Positions 24,577-33,713 are shown, counted from the stretch's first letter. The stretch is 64,000 nt of DNA from JBAVOR01 sp049692255 (GCA_049692255.1 JBAVOR010000025.1:20985-84984), one strand, 5' to 3'. Notes: generated by a model not told the origin, from the sequence alone. Numbers and translations: made by a program.

Positions 24577-26292
24577 TCACTCTATAACCAACGGTGTTTG
24601 TGGTCCAGCGATGCCATTGCTCACTGCAGCAACACCAATGCCATTAAATGCATGGGCGCTTTTGCCACAGAATACAAATGTGAGTGGATCTGTTGCAGGA
24701 ATAGTCGCCAATAAAATATTGTTTTGATATATCGCATAAGTAGTTACATTCACAGCACTGCTCGGTGTAAATGTTGCTTGTAAGACATATTCCGTTTTAT
24801 TTACAAATTCATTCTTAGTCACTATGCCCGTAAAAGTTATTGGTGGCACTGGCCCAACGGTAACATTTACAATCGGCCCACTGATGTTAACGTTGCCATC
24901 TTGGTACAACGCTACTGCTTGTACTGTGTGACGGCCAACAGTATTGATAGTTATTGGCACAACCCAGTTACCGGGGTCGGTATGTGCTCCTGGTTGTGTC
25001 CATTTGCCATCAACTAACACATACACACATGCAGGGTCTTGTGCTTGACCGCTCATGCTATAGGGCACGTTCGCACCGATTGTTTGGTTTTGTCGTGGCA
25101 AGTTCATGGTTGTTGATGCAAGAGATGGGCTGTTTAGATAACGAGCGATTCGAATCAGCGCATTACTTGGGTCATTGCCTGCCGCCGCCAATTTGCCATC
25201 AGGTTGCAGGGCAAGAGCGACTGCAAACCCTAACGGCACTTGCACTATGCCATTGCCGTTAGGGCCAAATGAATTGTCTACCACCCCATGTGTGTTATAA
25301 CGAATTATTTGAAAAAATTGACCATTACTATTAGTGCCACACAAGATCGCTTTGCTGTCAGACTGCATAGCAACGGAGTACGTGCCCCCTAGAGATCCAG
25401 GCACTATACTATTATAGCCGACAGTATTGTATGAGAAATCTAAAAGTCCTAACGCCGTAAAGCGGCTGATCAAAAAAGAATTGTTAATACCGGTACCTGC
25501 GGCTACAATTGCACCATCTGTTTGCAGCGCAACAGAAAACAGCCCTTGCGCAAAAGTACTGGCAGAAGCAACCCCTCCGTCTCCAAAACTGTTATCTACA
25601 GAACCACTGGGATTATAACGCACCAGAACAGCATCTGCAGCAACCACTACTTTACCATCTGCCTGAACTGTCAACGCATAGCCTTCTGTAATAGTAGCAA
25701 CAGGATCAAATTGCCTATCCAAAATTCCATTTACCGTAAAACGAGCGGTTAACAGAGTACCGTTTAAACTTCCCGTAGCAACAATAGAACCATCTGCCTG
25801 CAATATAACTGCATTAAACCAGACAGTATTACTACCAGTACCATCAAAAATTGCTACGCCATTACCGGTACCAAAACTGGTATCTATAGAACCATTTGGA
25901 TTAAACCGCTGTATTAACGCTTGCGACCTATCAGCTGTGTTACCGCAAACAAGTATCTTGCCATCAGGTTGTATCAGTAACCCATTCCAATCAGATGCAT
26001 ACACTGATGTCCGTACCATTCCCGTATTTGTTTGACCAAAAGGTAGATCAGGGTCCCCGTCTGGATTAAATCGTGCGATACAAACTTGAGAGCTATTCTG
26101 CGCATCTATTGGAGTAGTAACTATTTTACCATCTGACTGTATTGCAATAGTTGAAGTGTCCGTTTGCATAATACCAGGTGGCGCATAGTCTGCATATCCT
26201 TGTCCCCCACTAAATGATAGATCAAGAGTGCCATCAGATGCATAAGCAGCATAATTAACAATCAGTACTATTGTTGCCAGTAAACGAATCAT
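24577..26292 (-). CDS. Exported delta-60 repeat protein (paralogue 2)
   Basis: The 571-residue product has the same layout as its downstream neighbour: signal peptide, seven delta-60 repeats (DGTLDLSFSGGQG ... HGVVDNSFGPNGNG), then the two C-terminal Ig/fibronectin-like domains. The C-terminal halves are close to identical, while the first two repeats differ most, with a few-residue indels. It shares the ribosome binding site block before the ATG with paralogue 1. As the first gene of the pair it probably carries the promoter, in the gap 26293-26463 where the divergent gene also starts. Confidence 0.88.
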   Translation of the reverse strand: MIRLLATIVLIVNYAAYASDGTLDLSFSGGQGYADYAPPGIMQTDTSTIAIQSDGKIVTTPIDAQNSSQVCIARFNPDGDPDLPFGQTNTGMVRTSVYASDWNGLLIQPDGKILVCGNTADRSQALIQRFNPNGSIDTSFGTGNGVAIFDGTGSNTVWFNAVILQADGSIVATGSLNGTLLTARFTVNGILDRQFDPVATITEGYALTVQADGKVVVAADAVLVRYNPSGSVDNSFGDGGVASASTFAQGLFSVALQTDGAIVAAGTGINNSFLISRFTALGLLDFSYNTVGYNSIVPGSLGGTYSVAMQSDSKAILCGTNSNGQFFQIIRYNTHGVVDNSFGPNGNGIVQVPLGFAVALALQPDGKLAAAGNDPSNALIRIARYLNSPSLASTTMNLPRQNQTIGANVPYSMSGQAQDPACVYVLVDGKWTQPGAHTDPGNWVVPITINTVGRHTVQAVALYQDGNVNISGPIVNVTVGPVPPITFTGIVTKNEFVNKTEYVLQATFTPSSAVNVTTYAIYQNNILLATIPATDPLTFVFCGKSAHAFNGIGVAAVSNGIAGPQTPLVIE

Positions 26293-26375
26293 AGATCTTC
26301 TCCTTTTTTAACCAACGACTCTTTTCATCTCTCTACAAAAAATTTGACGAGCCCGTAAATAATTTCTACTATTTG

Positions 26376-26403
26376 TTGCAAAATTATCATCGATCGGTAT
26401 AAC
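26376..26403 (+). promoter_or_regulatory. Possible promoter of the coiled-coil exported protein
   Basis: TTGCAA (26376-26381), 16-nt spacer, TATAAC (26398-26403). A second TTGCAA with TACTAT lies about 33 nt further on, so the exact promoter is uncertain. Confidence 0.4.
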
Positions 26404-26463
26404 TTGCAAAGAAGTAGATGCGGAATACTATCGATATAGTTCCCAAATTAAAAGGAGCCCTCA

Positions 26464-27519
26464 ATGAAAACAGTATGCAAAGCTGTTGCTTTTCTGGTTC
26501 TTACACAAACTGCGTATGGTGCTGAAAACGTGACTAGTAATGATGAAAAAGATATCCCATCAATTCGACCAACATTGCTCAGCCTCACAACCCTCATCAA
26601 ACCAACTATCAAAAAACCAGCCGATCCGATCTCATATGAAGACAGCCTTGTCTGTTTTCATGATGAGAAAAAGAAATATGATGGATATCTCTCCTCAATT
26701 GAACTTAAACTTCCGCCTTCTAATTTTAAGGAAGTTATATTTCTAGGTGTCGCTCTAATGCGCGATGAACAAAGCGATAATAATTCACGCAGTAACATAA
26801 AAAAAGATTTACGAGCTCTTTACAAAAAAATTAAAAAATCTGACCGTGCTGAATTTAAAAAACAAGGATATGGTATCTTTGATGATTTGAGTGATTCAGA
26901 AGACACACTCAGAGAAGATGATATTGTATACAAGAGAAAACTGCAAAAAATAGAAAATAGTAATGCTATAGAAAATAGCAAACAAATAACGCTATTAACA
27001 AACCAAGAACTGCATAAGAAAGAAATCCAATGCTTACAAGCAAAAAAACAAATAGAAGAATTTGAAAAAAAAGTAAAACAAGACCGTGATGTACTGCTCA
27101 AAAATCAAGCAACTCTCAAAGATGAACAAATTAAATTACTTGAAAAAAAAGGAATAGAACTGCATAAGCAAAATTTAATTTCCTGTATTAACAATGAACT
27201 TACAAAGGATCAAGAAACACAAATACAAGAAATTGCGAGCATCCTAACAAAAACCGAAGAAAAATTAAAAACCTATTTCTCTGAACAAGATGCATTGAAC
27301 AAGACACTTACCGATGAATTAAATTCGGACATGCGATTGAAACTATTAAGTTCTCTAGACAAAAAACAAGACGATATTAAAAAACTCAACATAGAAATAC
27401 AAGAGTTAAAATTATCAAAAGAAAAAATGGAACTACGCAAAAACGCAACCGATTACAGCTTTAGCGATTGGGCACGATACCTAACCGGCATTAGAGACGC
27501 TGGTGATATCAAAAAATGA
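26464..27519 (+). CDS. Exported coiled-coil protein of unknown function
   Basis: The 351-residue product has a signal peptide (VCKAVAFLVLTQTAYGAEN) and is mainly long Lys/Glu/Gln-rich alpha helix from about residue 150 to 330 (for example EIQCLQAKKQIEEFEKKV and KKQDDIKKLNIEIQELKL), with clear heptad-like spacing. The tail is more polar (SDWARYLTGIRDAGDIKK). AAAAGGAG lies 8 nt before the ATG. It is divergent from the delta-60 pair. Nothing identifies a function; long exported coiled coils are common among host-contact proteins of intracellular bacteria. Confidence 0.78.
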   Translation: MKTVCKAVAFLVLTQTAYGAENVTSNDEKDIPSIRPTLLSLTTLIKPTIKKPADPISYEDSLVCFHDEKKKYDGYLSSIELKLPPSNFKEVIFLGVALMRDEQSDNNSRSNIKKDLRALYKKIKKSDRAEFKKQGYGIFDDLSDSEDTLREDDIVYKRKLQKIENSNAIENSKQITLLTNQELHKKEIQCLQAKKQIEEFEKKVKQDRDVLLKNQATLKDEQIKLLEKKGIELHKQNLISCINNELTKDQETQIQEIASILTKTEEKLKTYFSEQDALNKTLTDELNSDMRLKLLSSLDKKQDDIKKLNIEIQELKLSKEKMELRKNATDYSFSDWARYLTGIRDAGDIKK

Positions 27520-27684
27520 AGCGCTCAACGGCCTTTAGGCCGTTGTTTCGCGCGGAATTACGCCATAGTATCAACCCGCCTTCGTTAAAACTACGGCGTG
27601 GTTCTTGTCGCTTAGCATCCATGGGCTGAAGCTCGCTGGTATTCAAGCGACGGCGAATAAAAAACTTTCGCGCACTCAAATTTT
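27513..27684 (-). repeat. Intergenic repeat-like element with a coding-like frame on the minus strand
   Basis: Between the coiled-coil gene and the helicase lies a GC-richer, structured stretch. It holds inverted pairs (GTCGCTT/AAGCGAC, ACGCC/GGCGT), and on the minus strand an open frame of about 58 codons reads ...TSELQPMDAKRQEPRRSF followed by NEGGLILWRNSA and ends over the stop of the neighbouring gene. The RRSFNEGG-type reading resembles short repeats I have seen in unrelated bacterial genomes (from memory, not verified). Its end, AAAATGAAGCGCTCAAC (17 nt), recurs after the antitoxin gene at 63883-63899, again overlapping a stop codon. Confidence 0.45.
27526..27545 (+). terminator. Hairpin after the coiled-coil gene
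   Basis: An 8-bp stem CAACGGCC/GGCCGTTG with a four-base loop lies 7 nt after the stop codon, followed by only TTT. It may be a terminator or part of the repeat element. Confidence 0.45.
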
Positions 27685-27720
27685 AGCCTGCCACCGTCAA
27701 AGGTAGCAGGCTCTTTTTTT
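27685..27720 (+). terminator. Strong intrinsic terminator upstream of the helicase gene
   Basis: AGCCTGC-CACC paired with GGTA-GCAGGCT (11 bp including one mismatch), followed by CTTTTTTTT. Its T-run overlaps the -35 element of the helicase promoter. Confidence 0.8.
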
Positions 27721-27748
27721 TGCAGTTACCTCTAAAAAAAGATACACT
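27720..27748 (+). promoter_or_regulatory. Promoter of the helicase gene, predicted to give a leaderless mRNA
   Basis: TTGCAG (27720-27725), 17-nt spacer and TACACT (27743-27748) put the transcript start at about 27754-27756, that is, on the ATG at 27756. No Shine-Dalgarno is present, in keeping with leaderless translation. Confidence 0.5.
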
Positions 27749-27755
27749 AATTGCC

Positions 27756-30002
27756 ATGGAAAAATTATTAAATGAATCACAGCAAGCCGCTGTATTACAC
27801 GAAAACGGACCACTACTTGTTACCGCGGGTGCCGGATCAGGCAAAACGGGGGTTATTACCTATCGCATTGCCGATCTACTCGTACGCAAGAATATTGCAC
27901 CGAAGGCAATTATTGGTTTAACATTTACTAATAAAGCAGCGGGGGAAATGAAAGAGCGCATTGAACGAGCAGCGCCCGATAAGCAACAACCATTTATTGG
28001 TACGTTCCATTCTTATTGCCTCAATATTTTAAAAAATAACATCGGGTTACTCAACAGGCCTGCTTTTACTATTCTTGATGCGGATGATCAGCACAGCATG
28101 CTCCAAACGATTATTAAGCGATCGCGCATCGACAAAAAAACAAATCCTAAAACGCTGGCGTATCAAATAAGTATGTACAAAAACAGCGCAGTAACACAGA
28201 CAAATCAAGAGCTTTTCGTTGACCCTTTGTTTCGCGAACTGTTACTGGAATATGAACGAGAAAAACGAGTAAGCAACTGCTTTGATTTTGACGATCTACT
28301 CATCGAAACGGTGCAGCTGTTTTTAAAACATGAAGAGTTTAGACAACGACACCAACAAACGGTACGCCACATTTTGGTAGACGAATACCAAGATACGAAC
28401 AGTACACAACACGCACTGCTCAAAGCAATGGCGCTCGATAAGAAAAAATTTGTAATCGATTCATTGTGTGCTGTTGGAGATGAAGATCAATCAATTTATT
28501 CATGGCGCGGTGCGACTATTCATAACATGCTCAATTTTGCTCATGATTTTGCGGGCACGCAGACGATCAAAATTGAACAGAACTACCGCTGCGCACAACC
28601 TATTTTAGATGTTGCCAATAGTATCATTAATTACAATATCCAGCGAAACCCTAAAAATTTATGGTCTACTAAAAAAGGGGCAGATCGTGTGCGCGTGCTC
28701 CACTGTTTTTCAGGATATCAAGAGGGAATCGTTATTACAGAACTGGTCAATGCAATACGCAGTCATCCGCACCATGGTAGCTATTCGGTAGCCGTGTTGT
28801 ATCGTGCTCATTATCAATCACGTGCTATTGAAGAAGCACTCATTCGTCAATCGATTACGTATACTATTGTTGGTGGCATAGAGTTCTATGAACGCAAAGA
28901 AATTAAAGATATTTTTGCATATTTAAAGTTGCTTGCTAATCCGTTCGATCGTGTCGCATTTTTCCGCATTATTAATTGTCCGTTGCGTGGCTTGGGAGAC
29001 AAGCTCCAAGAACAGCTGTATCAGTTATGGCAAGAGCAGCCATTCTACTCATTTGAACAGTGCATACAACTCGCTCTTAATCAAGGGTTGGTGAGTGGCA
29101 TCAAAAAAGATGCACTTGTGCAATTTGTTGCATTATATACTGAAGCTAAAAAGAACATACACAATGCTGCAGCAGCCATTCAATTTTTTATTGCCCAAAC
29201 ACAGTACATTGCCTACCTGCAACAAGCGTATGAAAAAGATGAGTCTGAAACAAAAATAGAAAATATAAAAGAGCTCCTGCGTGCTGCTGAACATTTTACT
29301 ACGAATGGTATAACATCGGTTGAACAGTTGCTCCACGAAGTGGCCCTTATGCAACACAAGATGAATGATACCGATGAACAGCATACGCCAGTCACTCTCA
29401 TGACTATTCACGCAGCGAAGGGATTAGAATTTGATCTGGTCGTAATTGCAGGTATGGAAGAAGGAATTTTCCCTAGCGCGCGTTCTATTGTTGATCCTGA
29501 ATTGGTAGAAGAAGAACGACGCTTATTATATGTCGCCATTACCCGTGCTAAAGAATATTTACTCATCACTCATGCAAAAAACAGGCACTCCTTCGGTTCT
29601 ATGACCGATCAGCGCCCTTCGCGTTTTATACAAGAAATACCATCAAAAACGGCATCTAGTAGCAGCGCGTTGCATTGGAACGAACGACAAATCAATACGT
29701 ATTGCGCAGAATGGCTAGGTACCCAAAAAAAGAACGTCGTATATACTTTTAATTCCACCACGGTGCAAAACACACCGGTGCGTAAGCCCATCGCAGCCCA
29801 GCCACGCGAACAATATCCACAATCACGCACATCAGAGTTACTAGTACCGTTCGCCATACGTGAATCGGTTACACATGCAACATTTGGCATTGGCGTAGTA
29901 CAAGCAATAGAAACAAAAGATAGCACAACAAGCATAGTCACGGTGCAGTTCCCTACAGGAACCAAAAAAATATCCGCACATTTTTTAAAGAAGTTGCAAT
30001 AG
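27756..30002 (+). CDS. pcrA: ATP-dependent DNA helicase, UvrD/PcrA type
   Basis: SF1A 3'-5' helicases of this group act in repair and in removing stalled RNA polymerase. All motifs are present in the 748-residue product: Walker A AGAGSGKT, LTFTNKAAGEMKER, Walker B VDEYQDTN, GDEDQSIYSWRGA, the TIHAAKGLEFD motif and LLYVAITRAK. The C-terminal ~50 residues (VTHATFGIGVVQAIE ... VQFPTGTKKISAHFLKKL) match the Tudor-like domain by which PcrA/UvrD binds RNA polymerase. The ATG at 27756 is favoured; an upstream TTG at 27720 lies in the terminator. It is a single gene, convergent with trpS. Confidence 0.93.
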   Translation: MEKLLNESQQAAVLHENGPLLVTAGAGSGKTGVITYRIADLLVRKNIAPKAIIGLTFTNKAAGEMKERIERAAPDKQQPFIGTFHSYCLNILKNNIGLLNRPAFTILDADDQHSMLQTIIKRSRIDKKTNPKTLAYQISMYKNSAVTQTNQELFVDPLFRELLLEYEREKRVSNCFDFDDLLIETVQLFLKHEEFRQRHQQTVRHILVDEYQDTNSTQHALLKAMALDKKKFVIDSLCAVGDEDQSIYSWRGATIHNMLNFAHDFAGTQTIKIEQNYRCAQPILDVANSIINYNIQRNPKNLWSTKKGADRVRVLHCFSGYQEGIVITELVNAIRSHPHHGSYSVAVLYRAHYQSRAIEEALIRQSITYTIVGGIEFYERKEIKDIFAYLKLLANPFDRVAFFRIINCPLRGLGDKLQEQLYQLWQEQPFYSFEQCIQLALNQGLVSGIKKDALVQFVALYTEAKKNIHNAAAAIQFFIAQTQYIAYLQQAYEKDESETKIENIKELLRAAEHFTTNGITSVEQLLHEVALMQHKMNDTDEQHTPVTLMTIHAAKGLEFDLVVIAGMEEGIFPSARSIVDPELVEEERRLLYVAITRAKEYLLITHAKNRHSFGSMTDQRPSRFIQEIPSKTASSSSALHWNERQINTYCAEWLGTQKKNVVYTFNSTTVQNTPVRKPIAAQPREQYPQSRTSELLVPFAIRESVTHATFGIGVVQAIETKDSTTSIVTVQFPTGTKKISAHFLKKLQ

Positions 30003-30097
30003 TCTCTGGCAATTAAAACTGAGCACTATGAGCGCTCATGTCCTTCCGCCATCGCTTAGAATGAACCATTTTTGTCTGTCAACACTCTGCGCAGCGA

Positions 30098-31111
30098 TTA
30101 TAAATCATAGTTCAAATACATGACTTCTCGCACTTCCTGCATAGTTTGTTGCGCCACTTGCTGTGTTTTTGCTGTGCCCTCTGCAAGCACCTGTTTGATA
30201 TAAGCAGGATCTTTGGCAAACTCTTTACGTCGATTGCGTATCGGTGTCAAAAATGCATTCAGCTGCTCAAATAAATATTTTTTAAGCACGACGTCACCTA
30301 AGCCTCCGCGGCGATACTGTTCTTTGAGCTCTTGCACTTTTGCTGTATCTGTATCAAAAAAGTCGAGGTAGGTAAACACTACGTTCCCTTCAACAGAACC
30401 GGGATCAGACACGTGGATATGATTAGGGTCTGTGTACATACGCATTACCTTTTCTCGTAACACATCGGGCTCATCACTTAAATAGATCGCATTACCTAAC
30501 GATTTACTCATTTTTGCTTTGCCATCGATACCAGGTAACCGAGCCATTTTAGAAATGACTGCTTCTGCCTCCACCAGCACGTTACATTTGTAGGTGCGGT
30601 TAAATGCTCTAACCAATTCATTGGCCTGTTCAATCATGGGAAGTTGATCTTCACCTACGGGAACCATCTGTGCTTTAAAAAGCGTAATATCAGCAGCTTG
30701 GCTGATCGGATACATCAAAAAACCGGCAGGGATATGCTCTTCAAATCCTTTTTGTTGTATTTCAGTTTTTACTGTTGGGTTTCTACGCAAACGATTGACC
30801 GTAACTAAATTTAAAAAGTAGATGGTCAGTTCGCATAGCTCGCGCACCATCGATTGAATAAAGATCGTCGTTTGGCGCGGGTCTATGCCAACCGCTAAAT
30901 AGTCGAGCGTTACTTCCATAACATTGTCATGCACTTTTTTAGGATTATCTGCATTGTCGGTTAACGCTTGGGTGTCAGCCAACATAACAAACTGTTCATG
31001 GGTTTCTTGTAACGCAACGCGATTGGCCAAACTACCTACATAATGTCCGAGGTGTAATGGGCCCGTTGGCCTATCACCTGTTAATGCTATTTTTTTTGTT
31101 TCTTGAGCCAT
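30098..31111 (-). CDS. trpS: Tryptophan--tRNA ligase
   Basis: TrpS charges tRNA-Trp. The 337-residue product has the class I motifs GPLHLGHYVGSL (HIGH) at residues 17-28 and KMSKSLGNAIYL (KMSKS) near residue 200, along with the TrpRS-type segments LADTQALTDN and GEDQLPMIE. AAGGA-like sequence (CAGGAG) lies 9 nt before the ATG. It is a single gene. Its substrate gene, tRNA-Trp, lies at 52.7 kb. Confidence 0.96.
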   Translation of the reverse strand: MAQETKKIALTGDRPTGPLHLGHYVGSLANRVALQETHEQFVMLADTQALTDNADNPKKVHDNVMEVTLDYLAVGIDPRQTTIFIQSMVRELCELTIYFLNLVTVNRLRRNPTVKTEIQQKGFEEHIPAGFLMYPISQAADITLFKAQMVPVGEDQLPMIEQANELVRAFNRTYKCNVLVEAEAVISKMARLPGIDGKAKMSKSLGNAIYLSDEPDVLREKVMRMYTDPNHIHVSDPGSVEGNVVFTYLDFFDTDTAKVQELKEQYRRGGLGDVVLKKYLFEQLNAFLTPIRNRRKEFAKDPAYIKQVLAEGTAKTQQVAQQTMQEVREVMYLNYDL

Positions 31112-31208
31112 AAAAAACTCCTGTGATACTTTTCAATTGCATAAATACGAAATATGTTGCATGGTAAAAGAGTATCATATCCCTCATAAAAAAAGGAGTT
31201 TTACTATT

Positions 31209-32039
31209 ATGATGCTGGGTGATTATCTCCATTATTGCGCCTGCCAACTGACTCTTTTTTCTTGGCGCGATGGCATCGAGCTCATGCTCTTTGCGTTCAT
31301 GAGTTACTGGTTTATTCGTTTTTTAGCATACGATAAAAATAACAATCTTGTTATTCCTTTTTATGGCCTTTGTGCTATGAGTGGTATAGCTGCTACCATG
31401 CAATTGACTACCGTTACCCTTACCCTCACCACCTGCATGCCCTCATTAATGCTCATCTTTTATATTATTCATGAAAAAACGATGCGTAAAAATATCACTC
31501 AGCTGATGCACATACATGCACCCTCCGTTGAAACAACGATAACCGATTGGCCAAATATCTTGGTGCAAGCATCGCTGCAAGCGCAGCCTAATCAGTTACC
31601 CTGCTATTTTATTATTGAGCGTACCCATTCATTATCATTATTTTTAGAAAATGGGTGTCCCATGCAAGCTCCACTTTCGGTAGCGTTGCTGCAACTATTT
31701 TTTGAAAGTAGTCGAATCAAGCAACAGGAAATATTTTACCTCGATCATACCGGCATGCTCAAAGGAGTGCATATCAGCATCCATAGCGCCACACACCAAC
31801 GGGATACGGAATGGTTTCAACCGATTATTACAGAAACTGATGCACTTATTATTAAACGAACGCATGATAACGGGTATACTGCATATGCCCATAACACGGT
31901 AATAGAAAATATATCGGCATCACAAACAATACGATTTATAAAACAGTACTGTTTTCTTACTCACCATACAGCTATAAAGGAACAAACCTATGGCACTTCT
32001 TACCCATCTGTCGCAACTAGTCGGCAGGAGCACCATTAG
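31209..32039 (+). CDS. cdaA: CdaA-like protein with a degenerate diadenylate cyclase domain
   Basis: CdaA makes c-di-AMP at the membrane and is encoded with CdaR and GlmM in many bacteria; the same order occurs here. The 276-residue product has three N-terminal membrane spans (to residue ~90) and a domain that aligns with the DAC fold: FIIERTHSLSLFLENGCPM matches the VIERNTGLEDYIETG block and ETDALIIKRTHDNG matches VTDAVTVVVSEETG. The two catalytic motifs are gone: DGA is replaced by QQE (residues 172-174), and the RHR position reads D-T-E in a loop some six residues shorter. Hence the protein probably cannot make c-di-AMP. ATG 31209 has AAGGAG 8 nt upstream. Confidence 0.8.
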   Translation: MMLGDYLHYCACQLTLFSWRDGIELMLFAFMSYWFIRFLAYDKNNNLVIPFYGLCAMSGIAATMQLTTVTLTLTTCMPSLMLIFYIIHEKTMRKNITQLMHIHAPSVETTITDWPNILVQASLQAQPNQLPCYFIIERTHSLSLFLENGCPMQAPLSVALLQLFFESSRIKQQEIFYLDHTGMLKGVHISIHSATHQRDTEWFQPIITETDALIIKRTHDNGYTAYAHNTVIENISASQTIRFIKQYCFLTHHTAIKEQTYGTSYPSVATSRQEHH

Positions 32040-32349
32040 TCATTTGCTTATTGCATTATGTTGCGGCTATCTTTTATGGTATACAATGAGTTTGTATGTT
32101 CCCGTTACTCATACATTCTCATGCCCCGTATACTATTACAATACTGAGAAATTGCAGGAACCCGCTGCCTTAACAGTGAGCATAGCAGGACCACGTCAAA
32201 GCATCGCACAATTTGTAGCACATAATCCTGCTATTCATATCGATGGAAATGATATAACGAATGAAGCTAAACAAATTATTGTTACCCCAGCCCATCTTTT
32301 TTTACCCGATGATATAAAATTGGTACACTGTTCTGCAATTGACCTTTAG
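31990..32349 (+). CDS. cdaR: CdaR/YbbR-like single-domain membrane-anchored protein
   Basis: CdaR regulates CdaA from the outer face of the membrane through several YbbR domains. This product has 119 residues: a membrane anchor (HLLIALCCGYLLWYTMSLYV) and one YbbR-like beta domain (PAALTVSIAGPRQSIAQF ... IIVTPAHLFLPDDIKLVH). Typical CdaR has three or four domains, so this is a minimal form. AAAGGA lies 8 nt before ATG 31990, and the gene overlaps the end of the cdaA-like gene by 50 nt in another frame, a strong sign of coupled translation. glmM follows 29 nt downstream. Confidence 0.75.
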   Translation: MALLTHLSQLVGRSTISHLLIALCCGYLLWYTMSLYVPVTHTFSCPVYYYNTEKLQEPAALTVSIAGPRQSIAQFVAHNPAIHIDGNDITNEAKQIIVTPAHLFLPDDIKLVHCSAIDL

Positions 32350-32378
32350 TTACCGTACGCAAAGGGGAACATACGAGT

Positions 32379-33713
32379 ATGCAACAAACCATTTTTGGTA
32401 CCGATGGCATTCGTGCCTCATTTGGCACGCATCTACTCACCATCGAAAATAGTATTGCCCTGGGGTTTGCATTGGGCGCCTGGTTACGTATTCGTGCAAA
32501 CAATCAAGCCGTCACCCTATATATCGCACGTGACTCTCGCATTTCAGGCGATATTATCCAATCATCTATACAGATAGGGCTCTTGGCGAATGGTATTACC
32601 ATACATGATACTGGGATCATGCCAATTAGCGCACTGTTTTATGGAGTCACCCATACACACGATGCGTATGGCATCATGATTTCAGCATCCCATAATCTAT
32701 ACACAGATAATGGTATTAAAATTATAGGTCCCAACGGTAAACTTACTGCTCTTGATGAACAGCGCATCACCGCATTTTTCAACTATTATCGCACATCACC
32801 CTATGATTACAGCGTGTTAACACCAGAGAAGTTGGGAACCGTTCATTATGCATCATGCATTGAACAGTACCGTTCATATGTATGTTCACGATGGCCTGCA
32901 CATTTCCTGCAAGGGAAAAAAATCGTACTTGATTGCGCCAATGGCGCTGCCAGTATTATTGCACCAGATATCTTTAAAGCGTATGGTGCAGACGTAATCT
33001 CTCTACACAACACCCCTAACGGAACCAATATTAATGCTGCATGCGGTTCGACAGATCCACGCATGGCACAACAAGCAGTGATTCAGCACGGTGCATATGC
33101 AGGGTTTGCTTTTGATGGCGATGGAGACCGTGTAGTGGCTATCGATGCACATGGTGCGCTGAAAGACGGCGATCATATTCTTGCGTTGCTTGCCGGCACA
33201 CCAGACACGCAAACAGCTTCTGTTGTGGGAACTGTTATGAGCAACAGCGGTTTAGAACTGTTTTTAAAACAAAGAAATAAACGATTAGTGCGTGCGAACG
33301 TCGGAGAAAAGGCAGTATTGCAAATGATGCAAAGAGAATCTGCATCGTTGGGTGGAGAACCTTCAGGCCATATTCTGTTGCATGAGTATATGCCCAGCAG
33401 TGATGGCATTATTGCAGCACTGGCAACTCTGCATGCTATGGAACAAATCAATAATCATACCATGGAAACATTTGTTCCTTTTGCACAATTTAATGCAGCA
33501 GTTACCATCACACACAAAAAACCACTTGCCAATTCAGAACTCCAAGAGATCATCACGCGCTACGAACAGCAATTGCAGCACGGGCGCTTGGTGGTACGAT
33601 ATTCAGGAACGGAACCTTTACTGCGCATCATGGTTGAAGAAGCAGATGACACCCTCACCCAACTCATTGGCACACGCCTAACCGAAGCATTAAAAGGGGC
33701 ACTACAAAAATGA
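32379..33713 (+). CDS. glmM: Phosphoglucosamine mutase GlmM
   Basis: GlmM turns glucosamine-6-phosphate into glucosamine-1-phosphate on the route to UDP-GlcNAc. The 444-residue product starts with FGTDGIRASFG and has the phospho-serine loop ISASHN (Ser about residue 104), the metal loop DGDGDR, the sugar loop GGEPSGHI and the phosphate-binding RYSGTEPLLRIM. In bacteria with c-di-AMP, GlmM binds and inhibits CdaA; here it keeps the ancestral operon position behind cdaA- and cdaR-like genes although the cyclase domain looks dead. Confidence 0.96.
   Translation: MQQTIFGTDGIRASFGTHLLTIENSIALGFALGAWLRIRANNQAVTLYIARDSRISGDIIQSSIQIGLLANGITIHDTGIMPISALFYGVTHTHDAYGIMISASHNLYTDNGIKIIGPNGKLTALDEQRITAFFNYYRTSPYDYSVLTPEKLGTVHYASCIEQYRSYVCSRWPAHFLQGKKIVLDCANGAASIIAPDIFKAYGADVISLHNTPNGTNINAACGSTDPRMAQQAVIQHGAYAGFAFDGDGDRVVAIDAHGALKDGDHILALLAGTPDTQTASVVGTVMSNSGLELFLKQRNKRLVRANVGEKAVLQMMQRESASLGGEPSGHILLHEYMPSSDGIIAALATLHAMEQINNHTMETFVPFAQFNAAVTITHKKPLANSELQEIITRYEQQLQHGRLVVRYSGTEPLLRIMVEEADDTLTQLIGTRLTEALKGALQK

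Noticed and set aside
22793..26292. Delta-60 repeats as a DNA tandem repeat or satellite
   Set aside because: The repeats are recognisable at protein level but too diverged at DNA level to count as tandem DNA repeats within one gene.
27546..27684. Candidate SRP RNA, tmRNA or RNase P RNA in the structured gap
   Set aside because: No conserved SRP core loop, no tmRNA tag frame or tRNA-like end, no RNase P signature was found. The coding-like frame on the other strand and the shared 17-nt end fit a repeat better.
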